A DNA stretch of 64,000 bases from Deuterostichococcus epilithicus (lineage: Eukaryota > Chlorophyta > Trebouxiophyceae > Prasiolales > Stichococcaceae): assembly GCA_033439295.1 (NCBI GenBank), contig JAVTLE010000015.1, positions 682,001-746,000 of the forward strand, in the 5' to 3' direction. The translations under genes were made by a program, and so were the position numbers. Of this stretch, positions 1-10,500 are shown piece after piece (positions within the stretch are counted from its first letter, which is position 1; each line of letters begins with the position of its first letter). Under the pieces are notes generated by a model. It was given only the letters and a program-made list of their open reading frames with translations, searched no databases and had not been told where the DNA came from.

Positions 1-416
1 CCTCTGGCGCGTCCGGCCCCGCGCCCACAAGCTGCCGCGGGTGCGGAGCAGCGTGTCAGATGAGGCTGAGGGCGCAAACAATGCCTTCCAGCATGCTCAC
101 CAGGCGTAGCATGAGCCGTGCGCTCATGGCGACACTGCCATCGTTGAACACTGCGCCGGCCCGGCGGGTCGGCGGGCCGGAGGTGATGCCGTGAAGCCAG
201 CATGTGCCGGCGGCATGCAGGGCAGCAGCCATTCAGGTTGTCTCAGCCTGTCAGAGGGTGCGGCTAACCTCACATGGAAACGCGTACTGACAGCGCAGGG
301 ACACCCTGGAGTAGCAGATGTGTCAGGCGCACCAGGCCATGCTGCGATGCCCATACCACTGCGTCCTGAGCCAGCTCCTCGAGCGACGGGTGCACGGCAT
401 CACCGGCGGCCGCCAT
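1..416 (-). CDS. GSH2: glutathione synthetase, 5' end only (runs off the left edge)
   Basis: ATP-dependent ligase that joins gamma-glutamylcysteine and glycine to make glutathione. Only the first two exons are in the window. Exon 1 (416 down to 333) gives MAAAGDAVHPSLEELAQDAV followed by VWASQHGL, and exon 2 (31 down to 1) gives LVGAGPDAPE. Joined in phase 0 they read DAVVWASQHGL-LVGAGPDAPE, which matches the conserved N-terminal 'DAvvWas.HGLvvG' block of eukaryotic glutathione synthetases. The donor is GTGCGC after position 333 and the acceptor is GCAG before 31, giving a 301-base intron. The ATG at 416 is the nearest plausible start. The frame stays open upstream, so a longer targeting peptide cannot be excluded. 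The family call rests on about 35 residues, so it is good but not certain. Confidence 0.7.
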
Positions 417-683
417 GGTCCACTGGCGACGCCGCGCCGATCTGCCTGGTCGGACGGATCTGTGACTAAGGGGCAAGTGTGGACGCCTGCTATGAGGTGC
501 ACGCCCTGCGGCGGCAGCCGCTGCACCCGAGACTGTGCGCCGAGAGGTAGATGCGGCGATCGGCGGCCTCCACGCACACAGTGGATCGTTTGTGGATGTA
601 TATCCGAGATTGAGAGTTCCCGTCGCACGAGGCAGGCACCGGCTGCGACCTGGGCACGACCTGAAGGCTGGTGATGCACCCGG
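417..683. promoter_or_regulatory. divergent intergenic region between glutathione synthetase and F-box gene 1
   Basis: This 267-base interval separates the start of a minus-strand gene from the upstream-most ATG of a plus-strand gene, so it should hold both promoters. No TATA box or recognisable element stands out. Confidence 0.35.
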
Positions 684-3053
684 ATGATCGCGGACGTGTT
701 GCTCCGGCAGACGTCTGGTTCCTTGAAAGACCATCACACTAGCGACGCTGCCAACGTGCAAGCTCGTAATGCACTCCCCTCGCTGCAGTTCAGCTCATCA
801 ATATGTGAGCACCGCTTCCTGCTGTCGTACCGTTCGCGCCAAATCGCTCCTCCCAAGAAGAAGCTGGTGGAGCGCGACCTCGTAGAGCTTGCGCCACTTG
901 CAGTGTTTGTGTCGTTCAGCAAGGTTGGAAACGTACCTTTCATGCAGTGGCTCGATACGGCGCGCAGTACATTGCGAAAGTGTTTTGTCAAGCTAGCTAC
1001 AACTAGCGACAGTGGTGCAGCATCTCAGCCCGACACCGTAAGCATGCTGGCTGTGCCTGTGAGAGGTCCTGCAGCAGACGATCTAAGCCTTGCCAACTCT
1101 GTTCTCGGCGACGATGAGCTCATGCGGATATTCGACCTGTTGTCGCCGAAAGAGCTGCTCACTGGGCCAGCCCTCGTCTGCCGCAGATGGTGAGCACCTG
1201 AGTCAGCAGCTGATGCATTTTCACGTTGAAGCACAGCCGTGTTCATGCCGGCAGGCCGGCAGCATTGCCTGCTTCTGCCTTGCCAGGTCGGCGCTGAGGT
1301 CGGCCGCATGCTGGACTCAGAATGAAACAACGCACCTGCAGGGCCAGCATCGCACAGAGCGACGAGGCCTGGCAGCCAAGGGTACCAGCAGCGGATTGCG
1401 CTGCGCTGCGGGACGCCGGCGAGCTGCTGCGTGTGCTGCCGCTGCGGCGCCTCTTTCCGTTGTTCATCCCATCAAACCTGCTGCGCAACTCGCTGCTGCA
1501 GTCATCGGCGCAGACTCCGCCCAGCAGATCGGCGTTCGTCACGGGCCCTTGGCAGCACACGATGCACCGGGGCCAGGGGTGGGAGTGGCATCCGCAGGGC
1601 GGCGTCGGCATCGAAGCCTTCCTCAACACCCTGCTGCCGCTGCCTCTGCCCGCTTTGGGAGAGCAGCCTCCGCCACAAGGTAGTCCTGGCATACCGACTC
1701 CACGTGACTGGCCAAAAACGGTCGGTGCTGTAGAATGCCATGACGCACACTGTGACGCAACCCAATCTCGGAAATAGCATCATTCTGTGAATACTGTGTG
1801 CCAAGACCCAGACACGAGCGAGGTACAACGGTCGCATGTTGTCAAGGCACTAGGCCAACTGATGCCCGCATTGCATCCAACAGGCGAGATGCCCGGCACA
1901 GTGGCTGCATCGTACGACTGGTGCGAGCTGATGCAGCCCGTCGATCTGGTGGCGGCGCTCCAGGAGCGCGGATTCGATGCGGCGGAGGCGCACCAGCTCC
2001 TTGATGGCGAAAAAGCCCCGCCGCTGGAGTTCAGCGTGTGCATCGGCGCGCGCGCCGACTGCCGTGCCCAGGCCGAGGTGAGCTTCTAGATCTGTCAATT
2101 CTGTGCTTGGTATGAGCAGGTAGTCGATGTCTTTGAGTGCACCAAAGTACTTTGGCGCCCACAGCTCGTGTATGCGCGCTGGCTGGTCATAAATCCGATC
2201 ATTCGCCTGCTGCGCACCCAACCCTGGTGATAAGAGAGAGCCACACCACCTAATTTGTTGGGTATACTACTTGAAAAAGCACAAACCCAAAGAAAATACC
2301 ATTCAGATACAATATGAGCAGACGTTGACATAGGATTAGCAGGTATATTATCATCAGGGTCTGGTTGCGGAGTTTGGTCAGTGCAGAGCATGCCCTGCTC
2401 TGTTCATGCAAAAAGAATCATGCCAGGGGCGATGCCGTCTTGCGTTGACTGCATGCCGCGGCAATACAGGTGATGGTCGTGCTGGACGACGGATCGCAGC
2501 CGCTGCCGGGGTATGTTGGTCGTGCGTCATTCCCCTGGGACCGCAGCAGCCTGGCAGCATGGAAGTCCGGCCCCTTGTACCCTGACCTCGGCGCCTGGCA
2601 CTCCATCTCCACCTACTTCCAAGGTCTGCCCCTGCATCCCCAGTCAAGATGCACAGTTGAGGAGACACCTGCATGGCGCCAGCGGGCAGAACCTTTTCGA
2701 CTGATCATTTTCAAGACCGAGGCAGTGACCGCCGTAGTGCCCTGTAGGTTACCCGAAAGGCGTGCGGAGGGTGCTGGTCGTCCTGCGCGGCAAGGATCAG
2801 CAGGTACTACTCACCAGCCTGCCAATTGGGTTGCGATGTTCATGTTGGCTCGGATTCAGATCGACTTGTCAAGCTGCTGGTTCGCTCACACTCTGGTGCT
2901 GGCACGCAGTTCTGGGCAGGGTGTTTTGGCGCGAAATTTGCTGCGCCACAGCTACGCATCTTGACGACATCCCAACTGCCAGCCGCCCTGGAGCATCAAG
3001 ACCAGCAGCTGCAAAAGCTTGCGCCGGCGGACGTAGACGCAGCGGCGCAGTGA
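684..3053 (+). CDS. F-box protein with FBA (FBXO2/FBXO6-type) substrate domain, copy 1
   Basis: Probable substrate receptor of an SCF-type ubiquitin ligase. The first exon (to 1189) ends with an F-box: [19 protein letters not shown]...VCRRW. Exon 2 starts at 1342 (phase 2; reads [11 protein letters not shown]) and carries the start of an FBA domain (NLLRNSLL, then [13 protein letters not shown]). Later exons give [14 protein letters not shown]...LLD (about 1906-2010), [13 protein letters not shown] (from 2473), [19 protein letters not shown] (about 2750) and [18 protein letters not shown] (about 2910). The order matches the animal FBA domain: NLL.N, then WCe..Q.vDL, then YgpGvR, then fWaG.yGak. 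The stop is TGA at 3051-3053. The N-terminus is uncertain: ATGs at 684, 942 and 1042 are all in frame. In animals this domain binds N-glycans of misfolded glycoproteins; whether that holds here is unknown. A homologous gene lies directly downstream. Confidence 0.75.
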
Positions 3054-3473
3054 TGTTATGAATGACCTTGAATGACCGAAGCCTCGTTGCTTTTGGGTTT
3101 GGCTTGATATTTCCCTCCTCGACTTAACGGCGGCGACAGCCCTGAATTGTCGCTTTGTTGTCAATATTGCAACCGTCGCGCCTTGCTACTGAGGCCTCTG
3201 CATGACCTATGATTTGGCGGAACGTGCACTCGATGAGAACCTACCATGTATCGCTATCTGTTGTAACATTGTAAGCTGCGAACAGCCGAAGACGCGAGGA
3301 GCAAAGAATACTACTGCATCCCAGCTCATCTGCGCACCCTGCAGCATTGCTGACATGGTATTGCTGAGTTAGCCACACTCACGCTTGCGGACAATTGGTG
3401 CTGCACAGCAAGAGTAGAAGCCGACCAAATTCCGATTGCTATCGCGGTCACCTCGAGGTGTCCCAGGCCTGTC
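3054..3473. other. intergenic stretch with candidate polyadenylation signals
   Basis: No coding support on either strand. Two copies of TGTAA, the usual green-algal nuclear poly(A) signal, lie at 3262-3266 and 3270-3274, about 210 bases after the F-box gene 1 stop. They are reasonable 3'-end signals for that gene. Confidence 0.4.
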
Positions 3474-3731
3474 ATGAGCAATCTGCAACCGTACCTGAAC
3501 CTTGCGCCCGATCAGGAGCTCGCCTTGAGGCGTTACACGAACAACATCAACCTGCTCAAAGAGCTGTTTCCGACCTATCACCAGTCGACGGCAGGCAAAG
3601 TCGAGGCAGAGGCCAGCGTGAGCGCTAAGGAGGCGCTCTCCGGTGCGCCACAGAACACTGCAGGCGCAACGGCACCCCTGCCACAGCAAGCGGCAGAAGC
3701 AAGCAGGAAGGCCCCTGAAGCAGACCGCTGA
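3474..3731 (+). CDS. small hypothetical protein (85 aa), uncertain
   Basis: This ORF begins MSNLQPYLNLAPDQELALRR and continues with an amphipathic stretch (YTNNINLLKELFPTYH) and a Glu/Ala/Pro-rich tail. Its composition is more protein-like than that of neighbouring ORFs. It could be a free-standing small gene, or an upstream exon of the second F-box gene, whose F-box exon starts about 130 bases later in a different frame. No family is recognised. Confidence 0.3.
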   Translation: MSNLQPYLNLAPDQELALRRYTNNINLLKELFPTYHQSTAGKVEAEASVSAKEALSGAPQNTAGATAPLPQQAAEASRKAPEADR

Positions 3732-3864
3732 GAGGAGAAGCAAGGCATTCGGCAGACTACTGGCAAGTAGTACAACTGGCGCCGCGATAGGACGCTGTGC
3801 GTCATGTCAGGTGAGACCATCTGCTTCGCTGCAGACCTTGCACCCTCAGACGGCGCTGCTCGAA

Positions 3865-5931
3865 ATGTGCTCTCAAATGTCATCCGTGAAAGCGCAGCAC
3901 GCCTTGGTGCATGCAGGACCAGATGTTGCTGCATCCACAGCGCTGAGTGCCGACCTTGAGGGTTTGGGATTCGGCATGCTGAGTGACGATCTGCTGGCGA
4001 AGATCTTCGAGGCCCTGGACGCGAAGCAGCTGCACAAGAGCGCTGCTCCAGTCTGCCGGCAGTGGTGACAGCTCTGTGCAGAGCATGACGGCACACTGGC
4101 TCGCATCGACACGGCATGCTAAATCTTCAGCGAAGCCAATGTGGAAATGCAAGTAGGCAGTGTTAGTCAAGCCTGTCCTTTGTAATCTTGGCCCTCTGAT
4201 GCACAGGGCTGAAGTTGCCCTGGGAGACCTCCTCTGGCTGCCGCAACTGCCGCCTCCTGTCTGGCAACAGGCAGCAACACGACGAACAGGTCGGGCGGGC
4301 GTGTGACGTGAGCACAGGCACAGGCATGGGTGTCCCTGCTTGAAGGACGACAGATGGAGATTCATAAATCCCGCGCACTCAAATCCAGCTTCGGTTCAGA
4401 TCAGTGAAGGTCTCTGGAATGTTGTCTTGCAGGGAGGGGCGCAGCACGCTTGTACCTGCTGCTGTACGCCACCAATTTGCTGCAGAACCCCTGCTTCCTG
4501 CTGTCGCAGCAGATCACGAAGGGCATTGGCGTCAACGTGCGGGCAGCTGCCCCCATACTCCCCTGTGTGACTGCTTCCTGTTCCTGATCTGGAGCTATGA
4601 ACATTGACAGATACCTGCCTGCTGTTTTCTCGGACGAGCCAACGATGAGACGCCCGCCCTCCTGAGTTGCTCTGCAACACCGTGTCTTTGCCGCTCGAAC
4701 AGGCCGTCACGGCTCCCTGGCAGCACTCTGGCTTCGACCGCAAGGCGTGGGTGTGGGAGCCGGACGATGTGAGCGGCAACCCACACGACATCCACGTGGC
4801 ACCGCCGCTGCGCCCCATCAACGCTCCCCGCCTGGCGGCGGAGGCCCCAGGTGCAGGCACCGCCTGGCAGCGCCGATCACCATCGTGATAGCTTGTCCTT
4901 GACGTGCAGAACAAGCCTGCGCAGGGCATCGTCACTGGATGCTGGTGCCGTTGTTCTGCTGGCGGCCCCTCGCACACGCGTCCGCCGAGGCGGCCGCCTG
5001 CCACCGCGCAGGCGGGGGCCGGCCGCGCGCAATTGCGCCGACGCGCGTGTGGTGCGAGATCACGCAGTCGGTCGACCTCATGCAGCAGCTGCGGGCGCGG
5101 GGGCTGGGCCTGTCGGCGGCGCTGGCCCTGCTGGAGTCAGGCCCCACGCTGTGCTTCAGCGTGCACTTTGGGCAGACCGGCTGGTCCACCGGCAACCGGC
5201 TCTACTACGAGTGCGAGGTGCGCTGCACGTGTGTTGGGTAGCACGCCTCCGCCGTGACATTTCTGGGCTGCAATCGGGTCAATGCAGGGAGCAAGGCGGC
5301 AGGGGGGTGGCTGCCACCCCCCGGCCTGCACGTGGTGCCAGCGCCAATACACCCTTGCCTGCGTGCCACCGACCGTGCACCGCACTGCATCGGCAAAGCC
5401 GGAGACTCATTGTGCTTTTGGACTCTGAAGTCTCTTGCGCCTCTTGCGTCCTGACCCAGGTGGCGCTGGTGCTGGATGACGGCTCGACGCCGGTGCCACT
5501 GGCGGATGCGTGCGAGGCGCTGCGTCCAGCGGCGGTGGCTGTCGTCGACTTCAGGCCGAACATGGAGACGAGTTCGCGCTGGGGCCAAGTCTCTGTGCGG
5601 GTGTGCATTGCGGGACTCGAAGTTGCCCCACAGCCGCTGAACTGGTGCAGATGATCGGTGACACCTCAAGATGCCACACTGCGGCGTGAGGCCCTGCCCC
5701 AGGGCCCTGACCTTGGCGACACGCGAGGCCAAAGCACCAGGTGCGTCAGCTCCGTCTTTCGCACAGACTCTGTATTGGTCTGTGCAGACCGGACGCGGCT
5801 ACGGCGCGGGCGTGCGGCGAGCAGTGGTCATCATCCGCGGGCGCTCCTACCCCAGCCTGTTTGGCGGCATGTTCGCGTCGCCGCAGCTGACGCTGCTGCC
5901 GGAGGCTGGATGCCGAACGGCGGGCGTGTGA
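3865..5931 (+). CDS. F-box protein with FBA (FBXO2/FBXO6-type) substrate domain, copy 2
   Basis: Tandem paralogue of the preceding F-box gene and likely another SCF substrate receptor. The ATG at 3865 leads to an F-box, MLSDDLLAKIFEALDAKQLH...VCRQW, with the exon ending at 4064 in the same phase as in copy 1. Later exons give RLYLLLYATNLLQNPCFLL (about 4446), APWQHSGFDRKAWVWEPDDV (about 4709), TRVWCEITQSVDLMQQL...LLESGP (about 5041-5145), VALVLDDGSTPVP (about 5461) and YGAGVRRAVVIIRG...FGGMFASPQLTLLP (about 5800-5902). These correspond block for block to copy 1 and to the animal FBA domain. The stop is TGA at 5929-5931. An in-frame ATG further upstream (3643) is possible. Conserved order with low sequence identity points to an old duplication. 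Confidence 0.75.
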
Positions 5932-5961
5932 GGAGCGGCCTGAGCAGAGCCTCACAACCTG

Positions 5962-5966
5962 TGTAA
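5962..5966 (+). terminator. candidate poly(A) signal TGTAA of F-box gene 2
   Basis: TGTAA lies 31 bases after the stop codon of the second F-box gene. This pentamer is the usual nuclear polyadenylation signal in green algae, but the assignment is by position only. Confidence 0.35.
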
Positions 5967-6927
5967 TTGTATACCACTAGTTTTCAGTTGAGAGCAGTCT
6001 GAAGCGTTTCACAATGTGGCACGATGTCTGCCGGCGCCACACGGCCGCGGTGTACCTCAAGGTTGACAGCAGCATACCTGACATGCTTGGCTGGATGCCA
6101 GCATGGCACACGTGCCATGTTCGTGTCGTATAGTTGCCGCCGAACAGCTACTTCAGTGAGGTCTTGGCACCCAAGGTTGTAATGCTGTTGCCGGCGCCGC
6201 CATCAATGCTCCAGATGCAGGAAGCAGCCAAGATGACCTGCTTGCCAAGTCACCACGCCGGGGCAAATTACGGATCTGCACCAAGCATCGCGGCGCAACA
6301 GGCACGGCCTCGACTGGCGAAGAGGTCGCAAGGTGCACAGCGGCCGAGTAAATATTTGCCTTGGTCGCATTCCTCAGAGTGTTCTTTCAGCTGGCAGCAC
6401 GACAGCCGCAGCGCGCGGGGAGAGTGAGCGGTCCCACGGTGAGGAGCCTATGACTGCTGCGGTGCTGGAGGATCAATGCATGGATCTCGTGCCGAGGCGC
6501 TCGATTGATTTCGGCACATATCCCTGAGCACCTGAACGGGCAAACAGCTACGGTAGCAACTACAATCGCCTTTGCGGCGCACGTTCGCTGCAGTCGCGCT
6601 TTGTGAAGCCCTGGGATGCTCGGCTTTGCTGAGCTGTAGCCGTGCTGGCCAAAGCAGGAGTTGCAATTCAGACGGTAGACCGCCGCAGTTGTCTAGGGTG
6701 CAGATTAAAAGAACTGGGGAGAGAGGGCAACGAGCTAACTCGTTCCTTATCTACATCATGATGCAAGGAAATGGAGAGTTTGCACTAACATCAGGCTGTT
6801 GAAAATTGCTAAGCAGGCTAGTGCGTCTGCAACGGCACTGGGCGCCTCCACAGCCAGCTGCAGCTTGACCTGTGCAGTCACCCCTTGACCACGTCCTCGG
6901 TGGTTCAGCCCGTCCGTGCACGCGCAG
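5967..6927. other. intergenic region, about 1 kb, no gene seen
   Basis: Short open frames exist on both strands, but none has a recognisable domain or a convincing splice structure. The right end should contain the promoter of the small lysine-rich protein gene. Confidence 0.4.
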
Positions 6928-7492
6928 ATGTCGAAGAAGAACAACCAGGGGACGCGGCGCAAGCAGCACGACTTCGACCTGCAGCGGGAGGCGGCGGCTC
7001 GCAAGAAGGCTGCAGACAAGGCGAAAAAGACGCAGAAGCAGCTGGCGGCCAAGGGCGCGGTGTCCAAGAAGGTCAAGAAAGCCAAGGGCATCCGCATCAA
7101 GAAGAACGTCACCGTCGCGGTGTGTGTGACCTGTCTGCAGTCCCGAAGCAAGCGCCACGGCCCCTGCCATGCCGCCATGTCCGACTACAGACTTCGTGAC
7201 CAAAAGCCGCACACTATGGAAGCCGCACGCAATGACTGCTGTGTTGTTGCGAGGCGCAGCCAAACATTCGTCGCTCGTGGAGCCCCTGTTGCATGGCATT
7301 GATGCGAAAGGCAAGCATGTGCGGGTGGGTAGTTCAGGATCAGTAGTTGAGTATCAAGGGGCCTTATAGACTCGGTACCCCGTGACATAGGGCATCAAGG
7401 TGAAGGACGCCGCCAGCAAGCGCGCCGCGCGCGAGGCCGTCAGGGCGCGCCGCGATGTTTCCGGCATGGAGCTTGACGATGCCGACAAGTAG
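6928..7492 (+). CDS. small conserved lysine/arginine-rich protein (97 aa, 2 exons)
   Basis: Exon 1 (6928-7119) encodes MSKKNNQGTRRKQHDFDLQR followed by a Lys/Ala-rich helical stretch ending KGIRIKKNVTVA. Exon 2 (7391-7492) encodes GIKVKDAASKRAAREAVRAR and ends in the acidic tail MELDDADK. The intron is GTGTGT...ATAG, phase 0. I cannot name a function. The highly basic, probably helical core with a short acidic end is typical of small nucleolar or ribosome-associated proteins, which is inference only. An in-frame ATG at 6916 would add four residues. The next gene starts only 83 bases after the stop. Confidence 0.7.
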
Positions 7493-7575
7493 GCGTCGCT
7501 CCCTGTCGCCTTCCAGCACGCCGCCGCCTCGTCAGCGGCGGACGACAGCAGCGGGAGGCTGACGGCCGGCGCACC

Positions 7576-10500
7576 ATGCCGCAGCGCCACCGCCGCCTGG
7601 CAGGCCTGCTGCGGGCCGCCAGCGGGGGACTGGGCAGCGCAGACCGCGCCGGCCCGCTGGCGCCGGCGGCGTGCCAGGCGTTAGCAACGGCGCGTGGACA
7701 TGGCAGCGCAGCATGGCACGGCCCTGGTGCAGCTTCCAGCAGCAGAGACGGCAGCATGGGCGGCGCCGGCATAGACCTGCGCTTGAACTTCACCGCACTG
7801 AGTCGTTCAGTCATGCGCTGCACCGCTGCGGCTGAGCGCTGCAGCGATGACGCGCCCATATGCCGCCAGCTGCACAGCAGTGCAGCGCAAGCGAGCAGCA
7901 ACGGCGGCGCAGGCAGCGATATGGCGTCGGCAGTGCAGGACGGCGCCTCTGAGCGGCGGCCGCAGCCCGGTGCAGCGCGGGCGGCGCCCGGGGGCATATC
8001 TTACCCAAGGCCCTCAAACATGGCGGCACAGCCGCCTCGCCAGGGCCGTAACACCTCCACAGGCAGGTGGCAGCCGGAGACGGCGGAAGACCGGCGGGCG
8101 GCGGGAGTGGCAGACCGCATGAACGCGCTCGTGGCGGCCGGCAACGCCGACGCGGCGGCGGCGCTGTTCGACCCAAGCACCAAGGTCAGTTCGTGTCCAT
8201 GGTGCATGCATCCCACGCAGAGAACGGCCCTGCAAGATGCAGTCTGCACACTTGCTCTCCGTGGCTGACCCTGCTCAACTCCAGCCGCCCGGGCGCCGCC
8301 CCTGAGCACGCCTGCCTCCGCTCCTCCTCTCGACGGCGATGGCCCACGCTGCGAGCTGCAAACTCAAGACCACCTTCTGCAGGCGTCCCGCATGGCGCTG
8401 GCGGGGCTGCACGACGCCGCGCTGGCGGCGGCGGCCGCGCGGGGCGACGCGGACAGCGCCGTGCGGCTGCTGCGCGACATGCTGCGCACAAAGCTGCCGG
8501 CGGGCTACGTCGCGCACGGCTCCGTGCTCAAGGCGCTCTGCGCCGCCGGTCGCCTGCAGGTGCACATGTTTAGGGTTTGGAGTTTGCGGCCCTGCTTGCA
8601 GCCAAATGTCCAGACGGGCAACGACAACAACCGTGATGGTGGTGCAGCCAGCCAGCGTCCGCCCGCCTCTGCGCGTGCTGCGCGTAGGCTGCTGCGTCAG
8701 TGAGGCCCCTGGGGTCCGCAGGCCCGCTACAGGACCAGCGTCAGGGACCGCGATGTGTCGGACCCGACACCCAATCGTGTCTCCGCAACCTGCTCTGGAG
8801 GCTCTGGTGCCGCCGGATCGGGGGGTGCCGGTAGTCGCGCAGGCTCCAGATCTGGCAACTGAATGCCTCCTCACCCTCTCGCGACACCACTCAGAAACCC
8901 AATATCACAGGAGGCTCTGGTGCACCTGGACCGGCGGGTGGCGGCGGGGCGGGTGACGCCCGCGATGTGCCGCACCGTCGCGGTCGCCGCGATGCGCGCG
9001 GGCGACACGCTCGCGGCGGACGCCGCGCTCGCCGCGGACGACGCCGCATGCAAGCTGAGCGGGTGGCCGCGTCAGCGCGACACCTGGGCCCAGATCATCC
9101 GCCTGAAGGTGGGCCGGGACGGGAGGCACCCGTCGAAGCGAAGCACAGCAAGTGTTGGGCGTGAGCAGCGCCTGCAGCAGAGCGTAGGCTCGCGATTGGC
9201 GGCGACCCCTGCACATTTAGGGCAGGCTGCAAAAGCCGGCGCCAAACGCTGCATGAGCATGGCTTTCAGCCGTGCGACCAGCCACGGCTAGCGCCCCACC
9301 ACAGAACAGCTGAGGGATGGTTTGTGGCGCGGTGCAGGGCATGACGGGCGGCGCGGCCGCAGCGGAGGCAGCCTTCACCGCGGCGCAGCTGGCCGCCGGC
9401 CCGGCGCCGGTGCTGCATGAGGCGTATGTCGCGTCGCTCGCGCGGGCGGGCGAGCTGGCCATGGCGCTGTCTGCGCTCGAGGATTTTGTGGATGCGCTGC
9501 CGCGGCCGCCGTCACCGCCCACCGGGCTGCTGCGGGGCGCATTTGCGGCGGCGGCGGCGGCGGCCGAGGGTCCGGCAGGCGGGCAGCGTCCCAGCCGCTC
9601 CGGCAGGACAGGCGCGTCGGCGGCGGCAGGGCGGGTCCCGATCGACGCATCGCAGGCGGCGTCTGAGGTCGCTGCCGCAGCCGAGGCGGCCGGCGATGCC
9701 AGCACCGCCCGTGCCATTATCGATCTCCTGCTGCAGGTGCGCAACAGGATGGTTGTCAGCGCTGCCTGCCATCGTGGCGAATGCACGCAATTGCCTGCGC
9801 TGCTCTGGCGCTGCAGATGCGTGGGTCACCTTCGGAAAATTTGCTGCCCCCAAAGTGTGGGTGGCTTTGGCGCGCTCGCCGGCGCCGCTGCTGAAAGTGT
9901 GGGCCCCTGTGCATCGCAGGCGGGGCACGATGTGGAGGTCAACATCTGGAACTCGGCAATGCGGGCGGCAGTCAAGTCGCACGTAGACCCTGCCGTGCTG
10001 GATGACCTATTCGAGGACATGCTACTGGCGGGTGGGGTTTTAGGTTGTCCAGGCAAGGCGGACGACTGCTGTGCTTTCGTGCTGCCTCCCACTGTTGCAC
10101 ACCCGTACGCTGTGGAGTTTGGCGCTCCCGTAGCTCAGTTGACAGACTGGCGGACGGCTGCGCAGTGTCTTCGTGTTGCGGGTGGCCACACTAGCGGCTG
10201 CCGGCGAGAGTCGAGCTCGCTGTCGCTCACGACCCGAACGCATCAAGTCCTACTTCCTGCTGGATTCCTCCCGCAGGCGTCCCGGCGGACGGGCACACGT
10301 ATGTGGCTCTGGCGCGAGGCTACGCGGGGGCGGGCGACCTGCCGCGTGCCTTCGGCGTGCTGGACCATATGGCCGACTCCGGTGCGTATTCAGACACGTT
10401 TACGGTTTAGGGTTCACACGTTGTGCGCTCGCGTGTTGCTGCAAAGCTGTGACAGATGCCTGCCGTGGTCTTCGACCTCCTCGGCGCACAAGCGATGCGG

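Noticed and set aside
10123-10200. tRNA-like start (CTCCCGTAGCTCAGTTG) in a PPR intron
   Set aside because: Only the D-arm-like stretch resembles a tRNA. No anticodon stem, T-arm (GGTTCGAATCC-like) or acceptor stem pairing follows at the right spacing.
8570-10415. Telomere-like TTTAGGG / GGTTTAGGGTT motifs
   Set aside because: Isolated single copies (near 8571 and 10404) inside PPR introns, not arrays. Probably chance.
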